This document shows, piece by piece, positions 1 through 11,460 of a DNA stretch of 64,000 bases. The position numbers were made by a program, and so were the translations under genes. The stretch is from Undaria pinnatifida (lineage: Eukaryota > Sar > Phaeophyceae > Laminariales > Alariaceae): assembly GCA_012845835.1 (NCBI GenBank), contig JABAKD010000012.1, positions 7,240,336-7,304,335 of the forward strand, in the 5' to 3' direction. Numbering within the stretch: the stretch's first letter is position 1; every line of letters begins with the position of its first letter. Below the pieces are notes generated by a model, which made no database searches, was not told where the DNA came from, and worked only from the letters and a program-made list of their open reading frames with translations.

Positions 1-435
1 GTCGTCACACCCCCTCCTCTCCCTATGAGACGATTCCGAGGCGGTGGTGGTGGTGGCGGTAATAGCAGCAGCAAAGGCCGTCTTCTAGCGAAAGGCGGCG
101 GCGGCAGCAGCAGCAGCAGCAGCAACAAAGACCGTCTAGCAGCTCAAGGCCACTTCTGGCTGGCCAAGGCTGGGTTCGGCCGTAAAAAGCTCGAGGCAGC
201 AGAAGCGGCGGCAGCACCAGCAACAGCTGTCTCGATGTCTGCTCCGGTTTCCCCGGTTAGGGATGTTATTTCGGCGTGGTCGAAGGGGGGGGGGACGCGG
301 ACGCCGCCGCCGAAATATGTACCTGCTGCTGCTGCCGTCGCCCGTGGGAACCAGGGGGGAGCAGCCGCGGTCAAAGGGACCCGCGGGGGGCGTTATAGAT
401 TCCCTACATGGGGATCCGGCAAAAAGTTGTCGTAG
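1..435 (+). CDS. 3' end of a low-complexity Gly/Ser/Ala-rich protein (partial)
   Basis: The frame is open from the first base to a TAG at 433-435, about 144 codons, so this is probably the terminal exon of a gene that begins upstream of the window. The N-terminal part is built from Gly runs and Ser runs (GGT/GGC and AGC codons, about 45-125). An Ala-rich stretch follows, then a more complex tail with SAPVSPVRDVISAWSKGGG and basic residues near the C-terminus. GC content is clearly higher than in the following 600 bases. No domain is recognised. The reverse strand is also partly open, but only as Cys/His homopolymers, which argues for the plus strand. A first ATG lies at 25, but the frame is open upstream of it, so it need not be the start. 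Function unknown. Confidence 0.45.
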   Translation, partial: VVTPPPLPMRRFRGGGGGGGNSSSKGRLLAKGGGGSSSSSSNKDRLAAQGHFWLAKAGFGRKKLEAAEAAAAPATAVSMSAPVSPVRDVISAWSKGGGTRTPPPKYVPAAAAVARGNQGGAAAVKGTRGGRYRFPTWGSGKKLS

Positions 436-1344
436 GTGAGGATGTCTCGAGCGCAGGACTCATCCGAGGTCCGATCCGCTAAGGGTCTATTCTGAACCGA
501 GTTACAGGCCGGAAAAATACGCCGAAATGTCGAGAAACAGGGGGTGCTGTCCTGTTATCTCCTGTTTTTTTTATTAGTTACTGAAAATTACAGGGCAGTA
601 CGTACGGGACGTTTGGTAGTGTTCGGCGATGATGCCTCTGTTTTGGTTTGTTTTCTGCGTAGGGTTGTGATTTGTGTTGATTAATGTTGGTTGGTCGAGT
701 CTAAAAGTCGCCGGTCCTGATTTTTTTTTCCTTCGGAGGCTATATTGCGGTCGCACGTATATTTACATTTAGCGGTTTCCCTCCCCCCTTTTTCAGGCGC
801 TGTGTAAATTAAGAAATTGCGTTCGCTCGTACTATAATAACAACAATAATGTTAAAATCAACCACAACACGAACAACAACAAAAAAACAAGCATAAACCA
901 AGGTTTCCCCCCTGCTTCCCTCAAACCCCACTCGCGGCAGATTGGAGATGATGACGGCTAAAGACCCCGAGTGGGGGGGAAGCAGACACACATCCCCTAC
1001 ACAATGAGCGGGTGGAGCAAGTAGTTGGTGGCAAATCCGACAGTAGTGTCGAGGTATTTTATTCGCGCGACGGTAAAAGGACGCGGCTGTCCGGCAGCTC
1101 TTTCGGCCTTTTGTCCTCCGGTTAGTATTTAGCTTGTCAGCATTTAGCTATTTGGCATTGGCCAGTAAGCGTCGCCTAGTTGGCATTAGGTAAGTAGCGT
1201 TAGCTCGTTGGCGTGGAACCCAACTTAACAGCCGTGCTGCACATTGTACTCTACGGCTCTCGGATTCAGCTGGCATGGGGACAACCCACCTGACATACCG
1301 CAACGTGTACCTTACGACTCTTTTCTACTAAATAAGAGCTATCT

Positions 1345-1895
1345 CAGAGAGCCCGCAATGGGGCCAGCTGCCACGCTAGCACGCGTTCTCTGTATGACTC
1401 TGGGCAATAAATCGAGGCTCATAACCTATTGACGGAATCTGCGCATGAGGCTTGTGTGCGCGGCTTCTTAGGTACGCCAGACAACCCAGAGGAGATAAGC
1501 GCTGCTGTCAGTCGGGGGAGCCGATTGGTAGCTGTGCGTGACCGCCAGCTATCCAGAGAGTCACTCTGGGGCGAAATGCCATGATGCAACTTGAATTTTA
1601 CGGCTCTTGGCTATAACCCTTCGAGAGCGCGCTATGGGGCCAGCTCCCATGCTGCCGCATGAACTCCAATGGCTTTCGGTGATAAACCGAGGCTCATAAC
1701 CTATTGGCGGAATATGAGTATGAGGCTTGTGGACGGGGCTTGTGAGCTACGCCAGACAACCAGCAGGGGGCAGCCGCTGCTGTCAGTCGGGGGTTGCCGA
1801 CTTGTAGCTGTGCGTGACCTTCGTCCATCCGAGAGCCCGCTGCGGGTCCAAATGCCATGCTGCAGCATGTACGTTACGACTCTCGGCTAGGAGCT
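1345..1895. repeat. ~275-bp tandem duplication, two imperfect copies
   Basis: Matching landmarks repeat at a spacing of 272-293 bp: 'aggctcataacctattg' (about 1414 and 1690), 'gctgctgtcagtcggggg' (about 1501 and 1779) and 'tggggccagct' (about 1360 and 1634). A shorter partial copy of the edge lies near 1246. Confidence 0.75.
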
Positions 1896-2297
1896 GTCCG
1901 AAAGCCCTGGAAGGGAGGGGAAGATAAGGGAGGAGTGCTGAGATGTTCGCCTGGCTTGCTGTTATCTGAAAGCACGCGCCCGAGGAGAGAGAGATGTTGT
2001 GGTAGTCGCGTGTGTTAGCTGTATAAGAGCGCGCGCCGATAGAAAGGGGATGCTGGGGCATTCGCCTTGCTTGGGGGTGTGTGGCTGGTCTCAAGATGTT
2101 TGTGGTATTGCTAGGGCTTTGTGTGAGGGCGTCGAGCGAGGGTGTCGAAGGTTCGTCCCTTTCGAACTTCATCCCCCCACGTTTTTGGGGGCAATACACT
2201 TGGATTTAGTGTGGAATATGTTTTACGGTTCGAACGGGGCTAACCAGGTTCTACCAACTTCGTTCAGCTACTGTATGATAGCGCGATCGGTCAAGTG

Positions 2298-2377
2298 GCG
2301 GGTATTTTTTTGAGCCCTTGACTTGACAAGCGGCGCCGCGGGTATTTTTTGGAGCCCTTGACTTGACAAGCGGCGCC
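2298..2377. repeat. 40-bp tandem duplication
   Basis: Two adjacent copies start at 2298 and 2338 and share 'gagcccttgacttgacaag'. They differ by about one base in the T-run, so the duplication is recent. Confidence 0.9.
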
Positions 2378-3824
2378 ACGCACCTCTGCTGCCGCGTGTT
2401 GATCTGACAGCGTTAGATGGACACAATAATTAACGAGCTACTAATAGCCGTCAGTCAGCAGCATTTAACTGCTATCGCGTGTTGATCTGTCACTGCTGGT
2501 AGAGATACATCGCAAGCGCTGTGCTAGCAGTTCCAGCTCCAATTTCCTGCTCAGTGGTTTTGTGACTGCTAGCTCAGCGGTCATGGCTGGGACTACTAGC
2601 TCAGTGAACATGGTATACCTCTGAAGGTAACCATTTTTGTTTCCTGGTTTGCTGCTCCTCCCTGCGCGTGGGCGCGCTGGCTGCTAGCTCAGTGGTTACG
2701 GTACAACTCTGCTGGTCACCCGGTCACCATTTTTGTTTTCTAGTCTGTTTCTGTTGTGTTTTTTTTGGTAGATCGTTCAGTAAATAGCACACAGCGACGA
2801 CCGTAGTTGCGTTACAATACAGTGGGAGTCCCCTTTTCCATAATGCCGGTGATATCGCTTAGCGCCAACTGGAACCCGCATCCAGTTGTGCCGCTGTAGT
2901 GCCTATTGCCGGTATTGTTGGCTGGTACGTACCAGCAATACAGGGAGAGCCAGCACTTGTAGCAATTGGTGCAAATCTTGAGCGGAAGGGGTTAAGGGGG
3001 CGGGGGCGGGGGGTTGCGCACGGCGTGTTCATACATTTTCTGTTTTGCCGATTCACACTTTTGACTGATTTGTTGAACGAAAATATGTACAGGAAGTTGC
3101 GTCATGTGGTACCGTGTGACGTGGGTCGGTAATCTTTTCGTGTTTGTGTTGTATTATATTTTTGTTCCCTTTCCCCGGTCGCCGATTTGGAAACTGCCGG
3201 CCGCTGTGTCGCCGGGGACACCGGCCAAAACACGGCCAAAACAGCTATAACTGCTGGGGGGATGGGTATGCTTCACGAGCGACACTTGGAATTGATTAAA
3301 TACAACAAGAGAGTGAAGGTGACTTTTTCTTCGGAGAAATGCCTCATTATTCGTAGAAAAGTTGCCGAACGCGAGCACAGCGCGCGGAACTCGGTTCAGG
3401 GTGCCCAAAACAAAAGGAAACAGACTTAATAGGATCGGTCAAATCGGATTGTCACGGCTTGTCACGCCTACCTGTACGATACCCAATTTGATTGCAGAGC
3501 GGTACGGAGAGAAGGGTTGTAACAATAACAACGGCCTGTTCTAAGGGGCTCTAACTAGTATAACTTAGGGTTCGCCAATGGAGGTTTTAGCCAGAAAACA
3601 TGCTATTAACAGGAGACCGCGGTCGGACCTTCTGAACGACCGCCCCCTATTTCGAAGCTAGCATGTCAAGGCAAAGAAAATCGGGTACCCCACTGTATCA
3701 TGTTTGCTTTCGAAAATTGCACATGCTGGACAGATCAGACCTTATGCATGTGATGATAGTTGTCTTTCAGGGGCAGATAGACCCAGATAGATCCCTGACC
3801 TATGTGTGATCTGCGTGGTCTAGA

Positions 3825-4400
3825 TGATGTGCCGGATGGGAGCCGTGTGATCTGAGTTGACCTAGCACATTTTTCCTAGTTTGGATATTTAACTACGCAG
3901 ATCCTGGACAAACACATCCTAAGGACAGATATATCATCTCTAAATAATCTAGATCGTGCTCTCTCCAATGTGAGGAATACTGTGATGACATCTGTGCTGC
4001 GTCCGACGCATTAGCCTTCGGCAACGGAACGTGTTTTTTTTTTTTTTTCAAGAGCAGATACGTCGAATGGGGGAGCTGATGACGTGGCATATTTTATAGA
4101 GTTGTTATACAATCCTATAGATTATCTTTATGGCCTAGATCATGTCGCCGGATGGGAGCTGTATGATCTGCATGACTATTAATAACACATGTTTCCTGGG
4201 TTGGATCTGTAACTACACAGTCCTCCACAAGACATCATAACGGCAGCTAGGTATAGGATCTACATGATCTAGATCGTGCTCTCTCCAATGTGTGTAATAT
4301 TGTGACGGCATCCGTGCTGCTTCCGGCACGTAAGCCTTCGGCCGCGGAACTTTTTTAGTCTTCAAGGACAGATCCATCGAACAGGGGAGCTGTTGAAGTC
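3825..4400. repeat. ~313-bp tandem duplication of dispersed repeat R3
   Basis: Two imperfect copies (about 3825-4090 and 4138-4400) share 'tagatcgtgctctctccaat', 'gccggatgggagc' and 'agccttcggc'. A third related copy lies at about 63750-63905 at the other end of the window, so this is a dispersed family. Confidence 0.75.
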
Positions 4401-4764
4401 GCGTTCCCTAATCAATCCCATCGAACGGCGGAAACACTGCTGCTGTGCTTAAGATTAATCAGCGTTGAAATCCATACTGCACATCTATCGGATGGCAAGC
4501 ACTTGGTACAATGATAACACAATAATGATGTGGAGAGCAGACACGAGCAAATAAAAAAGGCTGGCTGCGAGTTACAGGGAATAAGAATCCTGGGCGAGTC
4601 TCTACATGCCGAGGTTAGTCTGAATTGCACCCTCTCCCAAAATAAAAAACCCGGCCTGAGTCCGTATTTCTGTTTCTTCTTAGGTGTCCTGTACTAACTG
4701 TACACTAACTGTACATTTTCCACAAAGAGTGATGTGCTCTTCAAAGCAGCAGACGTCCTCGGAG

Positions 4765-7700
4765 CTACTTGGCGAGGACGGATTGTAACCCGCAATTGTG
4801 GCCGTAGAATCCTGTGTAGCAATCGCACAGTCCCGTCTCGTAGTCACAGGTGCCTCGGTTGGAACAGTCCACTTGACATAAATTGCCCGTGCGACCCTGT
4901 TTAACGGCAGTACGGAACACGCGCGGTTACAATGAAAAACAACGTCGGGTGTTGTTTGATATACGGCTGTCCTTTTTTTGCAGGTAGTCTGATAGGTAAC
5001 TGGCAGGCGGGTCGGAACACGCGCGCTTACGGTAGAAACAACGTTGGGTGCTGTATGATATACGGCTGTCTTGTTTTGCAAGTAATCTAATAGATACGAG
5101 GGTGGGACCTTGGCGCTGTCGTTTCAAGTACGCTAATAGAAACGACAACAGCCAGCAGCAAGCAGTCGTGGTTCCGCGCAGCAAAGCTAGCGTAATGGCA
5201 ATAATCCACTTGACATAAATTGCCCGAACGACACTGGCTTTTTCGTCGCGTGCAGAAACAGAACGCGCGCGGTTTACGGGGGAACCAACAATAGACACGA
5301 GTATGTCGATGCTAACCCGGAAGCATAGGTGCAGAAGGGAGTTAGGATTCGTGCATAGACTTCCTTTACCCCCTTTTGGGGGGGGCGTCACAAATAATAC
5401 ATGGCGACCAAGAAAGCGACGAATGCGATCGTACCAAGTGACTACAGCACAGAGAATGCGCAGCAGTACAGGCCTGGCCATCACGATGATGCGTGTGGGT
5501 GGGACAGCTTCGGAAGTACAGTAGGTGATATACTTGCAGACTTGAGAAGACGCGTGCTACGTTAGAGGTAGCACTTTTCGTCTGATTTTTTTTCTGAATG
5601 ACGGAGATTCTTAACCCAAAATCGCCGGAAACACGACATTTTTTTCCATGATTTTCGTCCTGTACCTAGGCATATGAGATTTTTCATCCGGTATGATAGC
5701 AGTTCTATTTTTCCCCTCTAAATCAGTTTTTTGGGAGAGGCCTTAAGCTCCCAAAATTGAGGAACCTCAGAATAAAAAAAGTGAAAGTGCTGCACACCTC
5801 TACTGCAGCACGCGTCAGAAAGAGAATCATAGCTCGTGAATCGTGTGTTAGTTGAGACCTAGTCCACGCTAGGGGGAGCACCTCCTGTTTTCACAGGTGG
5901 ATTTGAGCTATCATATTCGCACGAGTGACTGACTCTGTACCTCACAGACGGAAAAAAAAATCGACGATTTGCATGGCGCAACGTACCTGGGGTCATTTCA
6001 TTGCAGATTCGTATCGCAATGCTGAAGCAGCACGAACGAACGCTAAGCCCGACAAGGAAAAGAACAGGGGGCGTCGCCCGCGCGAGTGATCTCGAGTCAC
6101 TGCAGCAAAAGGTCCCGAAAGTGACTTCCCTACGGTAGGTCTTTGGTGTTTCCCTTTGGGTTTTCCCTTGGCTTTCTCTTGGCTTTCTTCTATACGCTTT
6201 ACTTTCTGTGGGTGTTTTATGAGTGATCGACGTTGGAGCTAGTGCTACGGTACACGTTGATTGTCGGATGGCAAGCATACTACACTCATGCTGTCACGTT
6301 ATTATTGATAATAAAACAATAATTGGCTCGCCGCGGTGCCGCCTGCGACAGAGATGAGGATGTTGCATTCGAGCAGTGGTCCGTCTCGTCTTTGGCCGTC
6401 ACCGCTCTGGGATGGACATGCCTATACTACTACTTCGCAGTAGGCTATTCTCTTCTTTAAGACGGGCCCTACGGTGGCAGTAGCTCCTCAATTGTCAGAG
6501 CCTCCCCACGCGAGGAGCCCACACCTCGCCCACCAACCGAGTTTGATAAAAGATGCAAGCTAACGTCGATCACAAGCTTCATGGACTACTAAACTACCAT
6601 ACGTACGTAGAGATATCTAACGAAAAACATATACTTGTGAGTCAAGTTCGACAACGGCTCCTTGGAAAATGATTTTGATCAATAGCTCCTCTCCGCCAGT
6701 GGGAAACATTTGACCTCCAAAGTGCCAGCCCTACCGAAAGCGTGACTCCTACCCGAAAGCCACCCCTCTCATGCCGTCGCGCTATTACCCACCGCGGTGC
6801 CGCTGTAGACCGAGGACGACGTTACGTTCGAACAGTCCGTCTCATCTTTGGCCGTCACTGGGTCGTCGCCGCTGGGACAATGCCTGAGGGAGCAATCCGG
6901 CCCGAACCACTCCGGCTCTTGCGTCTGCCCCGCGGCGAGCCCGACCTCCCACGCCGAATCGCAAACACAGCCGTAGATCATCTCTTCGTCCCATGTCACG
7001 CTGTCCTCTTCCCCTGAGGATGTGATATCGCATGTGATATCGCATGTGATATCGCATGTGATATCGCATACAACGGAGCGAGAAGAAGGGGGATGAAGCG
7101 GGTACATACATGGGAATTACAGCACCCTATACTACGAAACTCATGTTTTCGTCCAATGTCACGGTGCCCTCTGCTCCTGGATATTTTTTTCGAAGTACGC
7201 CGGAGCAAAAACGGGGGGCAGGGTGAAACGATTAAACGCGAACTAGACCAGACATTTTATAAAATGTTACAAAGACTATCTCGGCCTTACTCCGCGTGCT
7301 TTAACCCCCCCAAAAAACGACATGCAGATCTAAACGGGTTGAGGTTAATAAATTCTATGCGCACGGGTATTCATACGGTGTGAAATGACATGAAATGACA
7401 CGACATGACATGACATGACATGCGGTCACGACATTACGTCATGACATGCGGTCATGACATGTGGTCGTGACATGCGGTCATGATACGTGCTGCGGTAGAG
7501 GTGTACCCATTTTTCTTCTGACCCTCCTAGCTTGAGAAGCTGTAGACTATACCTTATTAATAAAAATAGAATACCTTATTTATAGTATGCCTTATTAATA
7601 CCTCAAAACTGATTTTCTTGTGGAAAAAGAGAAACTACTACCCGATCAACACTCCCATGGGTGCTCTAGGTATACAGCGAAAGCTATAAAAAAAGAGTCA

Positions 7701-10155
7701 AGTGAAAATCTGCGACGAATTTGGGTCAAGGAGACCCGTCATGCAGAAAAAAACAATCGAGCCAGAAGGTGCCCCCTCTAATGGTGGCATCCTCTATGGT
7801 AGCATGCGTCACGCCTCGCCTGTATAAGTGGTGACATTAGAGAGAGGGAGAGCATTTGAGGTCGTTGCCAAGGCTCTCATGTTCACGCAGCGCCCGTGGT
7901 CTGAGCAGTCGTTCGGGCAGCCAGATCGCTCGCAGGCCGCCCCCGAAAAGCCGTCGAAACAGAGGCATTCCCCCGTTATCCGGTCACACAGTCCCCTGCG
8001 CGCGCCACGGTCACGTGCTAAGATACTAGAGGGCATCGGTATTGGGGGGATTGTTTTTCGCGCGTTTGTCAGCTAGTGGCTGATGTACACGCGCGACAGA
8101 CTCGCTTGTAGATGGCCGATCAGGGCACAGTCCACAACTGTTATCGAGATGCTAAGGCAAGTCACAGTTAAATGAACTTGTATGAGAGATTGGAATACTA
8201 ATAATAGCAGAAAAACAGTCTCAAAGCCTTGGGAAGCAACATACAAACACACGCAAGACTAAACTGCCTATTGTGCATTAAGTGATCAACGTACACAAGG
8301 TGACTCTGTGCTGTCAAGTGACGACAAAAATGGCTACCGTTAAGTATAATGGCCAATAATTAGTCCGCCTAAGTTACGCCATAAAATATGATCCAGGCCA
8401 GGGCAAGCCTTGTAACAAGTCGTTACGCATTACACATTTTTCGCCTACTGGAGCACTTGTTGTGCACTTTTTGTGCGCAGCCAATAACCCCAGAGGAAGG
8501 TCTCCCCTCCGCGGGCGCTCTAAAGCCGAGTAATAGCTGTATTATGCATACCTCGCCTACCGAAGCATGCGTGCTCTTCGCGGGCAGTCAACGACTCGAA
8601 GGAAGGTCTCCTTGTGGAAGCTCTAAGATCGCGTACTGCTAAGGAGTTAGTGGGGTATTAGTCCGTTTGACCACTTGACTTGCAGAAGGCTAACCACTAG
8701 CTTACCCAAACCAAGCTTTATGACACTTTTCCCCCCTGAAACGGCGGGACACCAGGTCGGCCGGATATACGGGCGGACCTGTGAATATCCAAGCGGTTTC
8801 ATTTCCTGGGTATACCGGGGAGAGTATTTTTCAAGTTCGACTCGGGGAAAGTCTGAAAAAAGTTTATTACCTGGTATTGTGGATGGTGGGATTTGAACCC
8901 ACGACCCAAAAAAAACATGGTCTGTCGACGACGCCATTTGTTAAGGAGTTAGAGGGGTATTAGTCCGTTTGTCCACTTGCAAAATGTTAACCAATAGTTT
9001 ACCCCAACGAAGTCTTATAGCAGTACCCCCACTGTATTACGTATGGTATATGATGGTATATCTTCACCCCTGACTAGAAAGGTTTCGCGAGAAAATGCTG
9101 CGTTTTTAATACATACTTCGGAGTACATTATTATTATTTTTTTAGATTTCTCACAACGTCAGCTGTGTGTGAGTTCACACGATTTCAGGGTCTCGATACT
9201 CTCACACTTACAAGCTGCGTAATACACGGGTCGCTCGTTTTTAGTAAGCTTTCATGAGTCAAAACCTAATAACATCAAGATGACATTGTATTTTTGTATT
9301 TTTTTGTGTAGACTACAGTATCTATTACTAGTAATACCGGTACCAGGTAGATGCGTCTCACCTACTGGAGCATTCGTGCTCTTCGTGGGCCGTCCAAGGT
9401 CCCGAAGGGAGGTCTCCCCACGCCTTGCCTGAAGGACAAACCCTTGCAGAACAGTCTGCAGCGCGGTACAAGGTAAGATCGGTGTCTGCCCCCCACCCCT
9501 CGTAGCACGTACATCTGAGACAATACGAGGAAGAGCCGGTGGTCAACAAAAAAAAAACGTGCCATTTTAGCTTACAGCAACGAGTGCGCGTGTGAGTGTG
9601 CTTTCCCACCCATCGACATCAAGCACACCAATTCTTCGTGACGACGCCTCATCGTGGAGAGAGATAAGCTCTTTCGTCGTAAAATCAAGATACCAATTGT
9701 GTAGTCTATACATCGCAATACAGTATTGCCGTACTGTAAGGAAGGGTGTTTGGCCGTGCAATGCCAAACGCACTGAATACGCCGATGCAAATTAGTCTAA
9801 TTATTAATTATCCAACTCTGTTTCCAAGTAATCATGTGTACGTGAAGACTAGTCTACAGAAGCATCAATTCACCAAGGCACCAAAACGAGTATGAGCCCC
9901 AACAAAACGGAGACACATCGACAAAGATGAGCAACAACAGCCATGATACGAGCCGAGCTGTTCTTCACATGTTTAGTTTTAGGGACACGGTCACCTGTTT
10001 TGTGATTCTTACGTGCCGGTTCCCGTGTTGCATGTGCCGTGGCCGTTGCACCAGTTGAACAGAGAGCACCCCGCGTTGCCTCGAACACGATGGCGACTCA
10101 ACACCGTAAACGCCGCCAGGAGGGCCAGTGGCAGAACACGGGCGGTGGGCGTCAT
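4765..10155 (-). CDS. Secreted EGF-like / tenascin-like cysteine-rich protein (5 exons, 263 aa)
   Basis: Exons in transcription order: 10155-10013, 9514-9362, 7995-7820, 7013-6826, 4896-4765 (792 bases; phases 2,2,1,0; stop TAG at 4765). The product starts with a hydrophobic signal peptide ([20 protein letters not shown], residues 1-20). Cysteine-rich EGF-like modules follow: [14 protein letters not shown] (about 36-49), [20 protein letters not shown] (96-115), [12 protein letters not shown] (125-136) and [16 protein letters not shown] (231-246). Between them are the stramenopile-type linkers [20 protein letters not shown] (190-209) and DETDCSN (214-220). Each EGF-like Cys ladder is completed only across an exon junction, which strongly supports the splicing. 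A role as a secreted or cell-surface/adhesion protein is inferred from family knowledge. Intron 3 appears to use a GC donor (ACAG|GCGAGG) immediately next to an M1 transposon. Introns carry M1 copies, a TRIM-like element and decayed copies of exons 2, 4 and 5. The precise family member is unknown. Confidence 0.82.
4912..5100. repeat. ~100-bp tandem duplication in intron 4 of the EGF-like gene
   Basis: Two ~90-bp copies (4912-5001 and 5012-5100) share 'gtatgatatacggctgtc'-like and 'cggaacacgcgcg' segments. They lie directly upstream (in transcription) of the last exon's acceptor. Confidence 0.8.
5201..5276 (-). pseudogene. Decayed copy of the 5' end of exon 5 (EGF-like gene)
   Basis: 'tccacttgacataaattgcc' at about 5207 repeats the sequence of exon 5 at about 4868, continuing through the acceptor into 'acgcgcgcggtt'. 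The reading frame is lost after the shared segment. It lies in intron 4, about 300 bp from the functional exon. Confidence 0.75.
5549..5816 (+). mobile_element. M1 MITE, complete copy, TSD AGAA
   Basis: 268-bp non-coding element with terminal inverted repeats (GACGCGTGCTAC at the left, ending ...GCAGCACGCGTC), flanked by AGAA on both sides (5545-5548 and 5817-5820). Internal landmarks of the family are 'cttaacccaaaatcg' and 'gaggccttaagctcccaaa'. Located in intron 4 of the EGF-like gene. Confidence 0.85.
6331..6420 (-). pseudogene. Decayed copy of the 3' end of exon 4 plus donor (EGF-like gene)
   Basis: Plus-strand 'ccgcggtgccgc' and 'tctttggccgtcac' at 6331-6410 match 6792-6860, which spans the end of exon 4 and its donor, at roughly 75% identity by eye. 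The copy lies 460 bp downstream in transcription order, inside intron 4, and is not usable as an exon. Confidence 0.7.
7020..7067. repeat. 12-bp tandem repeat x4 next to an acceptor
   Basis: Four perfect copies of TGTGATATCGCA lie just upstream (in transcription) of the exon 4 acceptor of the EGF-like gene. Confidence 0.95.
7380..7481. repeat. Imperfect TGACA/CATGA satellite
   Basis: Runs of tgaca/catga and 'catgcggtcatgacatg' variants abut the end of an M1 element in intron 3 of the EGF-like gene. Confidence 0.8.
7482..7810 (-). mobile_element. M1 MITE in intron 3, reverse orientation
   Basis: The right end (plus strand) is GGTAGCATGCGTC and the left end is GATACGTGCTGCGGTAGAGG, so both inverted repeats are recognisable. 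The internal motif 'gggtcaaggagacccgtcat' is the family's conserved block. The element ends at 7810, nine bases inside the intron that follows exon 3 (7820). Confidence 0.75.
8440..8625 (-). pseudogene. Two decayed copies of the 3' end of exon 2 (EGF-like gene)
   Basis: 8440-8513 ('cgcctactggagcac', 'gaggaaggtctccc') and 8550-8612 ('gcatgcgtgctcttcg', 'cgaaggaaggtctcc') both match 9358-9422, which is the last ~55 bases of exon 2 plus its donor. Both lie in intron 2 and carry frame-destroying changes. Confidence 0.75.
8637..9022 (-). mobile_element. TRIM-like LTR element, copy S1, TSD GTAC
   Basis: 386 bp with ~85-bp terminal direct repeats (8637-about 8720 and 8939-9022), each beginning TG and ending CA, flanked by GTAC (8633-8636 and 9023-9026). 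On the minus strand the 5' repeat is followed by 'aaTGGCGTCGTCGACAGACC', a TGG-initial candidate primer-binding site, and then a tRNA-like T arm (CGTGGGTTCAAATCCCACC). A purine run precedes the other repeat. There is no coding capacity. Confidence 0.75.
9157..9240 (+). repeat. R2 dispersed repeat copy
   Basis: Core 'cgtcagctgtgtgtgagttc' followed by 'acaagctgcgtaata'. One of at least 11 related copies in the window. Confidence 0.65.
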
Positions 10156-11070
10156 ATCCTGAGGGTATGACAGCTTTACCGCTGATTCCTGCAGATTTTG
10201 AGCATATCCTTGTTGTTGTGATACACCGCACCCCGATACGAAAACGTGCTCTTCTGCTGTTCAAATTTAGCCTCGTCTTCCTGAGAGTTTCGTGGACGCC
10301 ATAGTCTATGCCTCTTGCTCGAGTACAGACGGTGTGCCCTGGTTCACTTCACGTACCCTCTTCAAGAGAGTGCCTCGGTGTGTAGTCTATGGTAGTAGCG
10401 ATAGCACGCGTGTCTGAAAGATTGGATCTGCAAAGCAAATGCCAACCTCCACAACCTGCGACGAAGAAAAGTAGAGTATCCAGCTGATTACGTCGAAAGA
10501 GTCTTTGGAAAGATCCTGTATTTTGATTGGCCGGTTCATGACGGTTTCATGTCTTCTCCATAAAACCAAGTGAAGTCGTGAAGACGTGACAGCAATACGA
10601 GTACGAGTACGAGTACGAGTACGCGACTACGAGCAACCGAGTGTTGAAGCCTATTAGCACATAAATACCCCCCAGCTTCAAAGCTGCTGTGATTTTTAAC
10701 CAACAATTGAACCTCTCTTCTTCCTATGTCGTGCCTACCTCACTCAGCTCTCGTCTCGTGCGGATTGATTGCACGCAATTGTCAAGCACCGTAAAACCAT
10801 TCTTATAAAGCACATCATCGCATCTATCAATCGTCGACGCAAAGTCAAATCAACTGAGGGTAGTGGGTAGGGTAGCACCCAAGTCGTGGACTACTGGTGG
10901 GGATACGTAGACTAGTCTATACATATACTAAAATATATTCATACAGCAGTACCTGTGGTGTTTCTATTTGCCATTATTTAGCTCAACGTATTATGCTAGT
11001 CTATTAATAGTCTACATTTATAGTCTAGTCTTCTAGTCTACACGTTATAAAAATATTCCAACAACGTCGT

Positions 11071-11148
11071 CGTCAGCTGTGTGTAAGTTCGACGAATTTA
11101 GGGTCAATATATTCATCTTTGCAAGCTGCGCACTACATCGTCGATCGT
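11071..11148 (+). repeat. R2 dispersed repeat copy
   Basis: 'cgtcagctgtgtgtaagttc' followed by 'tttgcaagctgcgcactac', with an A/T-rich flank containing 'ataaaaatatt'. Confidence 0.65.
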
Positions 11149-11340
11149 CTGTTTTTAGTAAATTTTATGAGCCATTGTTGCTCTGACACCCTACGTGGGC
11201 ACACCGTAGAGGAACAGGTAAGAGCGTGGGCTGTCATTATTATTCATTATTAAAATACTCTCACTCACCATGGATAGACTAAATATATAACCTAGACTAG
11301 ACTAGACTACACAGTAGTGAGTATAGACTATACATGCCAA

Positions 11341-11432
11341 GTATGAAGCTGGCGAGACTTGAACTCACGCGGTACATTGATTGATTGATGATAGTTATAG
11401 CACTATGATACCCACTACACCACCTGGTCACA
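11341..11432 (-). repeat. tRNA-derived (SINE-like) sequence
   Basis: On the minus strand, an A-box-like TGGTGTAGTGGGTATC is followed about 45 nt later by a B-box-like GTGAGTTCAAGTCTCGC, a 5-bp T stem with a canonical loop. The 5' and 3' acceptor halves do not pair, so it is a tRNA relic or SINE head rather than a tRNA gene. A related sequence is at 28585-28680. Confidence 0.5.
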
Positions 11433-11460
11433 TGTGACTATCAATAGTGTAGTGCCTATG

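Larger units (their letters stand above)
436..4764. other. Intergenic region with tandem duplications
   Basis: I see no convincing exon here. The stretch holds a ~275-bp tandem duplication (about 1345-1895), a perfect-phase 40-bp duplication (2298-2377), a decayed M2 element (about 2820-2910) and a ~313-bp tandem duplication (about 3825-4400). About 436-1240 looks like A/T-rich 3' flank with nothing identifiable. Confidence 0.6.

Noticed and set aside
2569-2705. tRNA A-box-like 'gctagctcagtggtta'
   Set aside because: No B box or cloverleaf at suitable spacing. Probably a small local repeat.
8880-8936. tRNA gene on the minus strand
   Set aside because: The T arm is good, but the acceptor stem does not pair and the same module recurs in S2 and S3 inside terminal repeats. 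It is part of the TRIM-like element.
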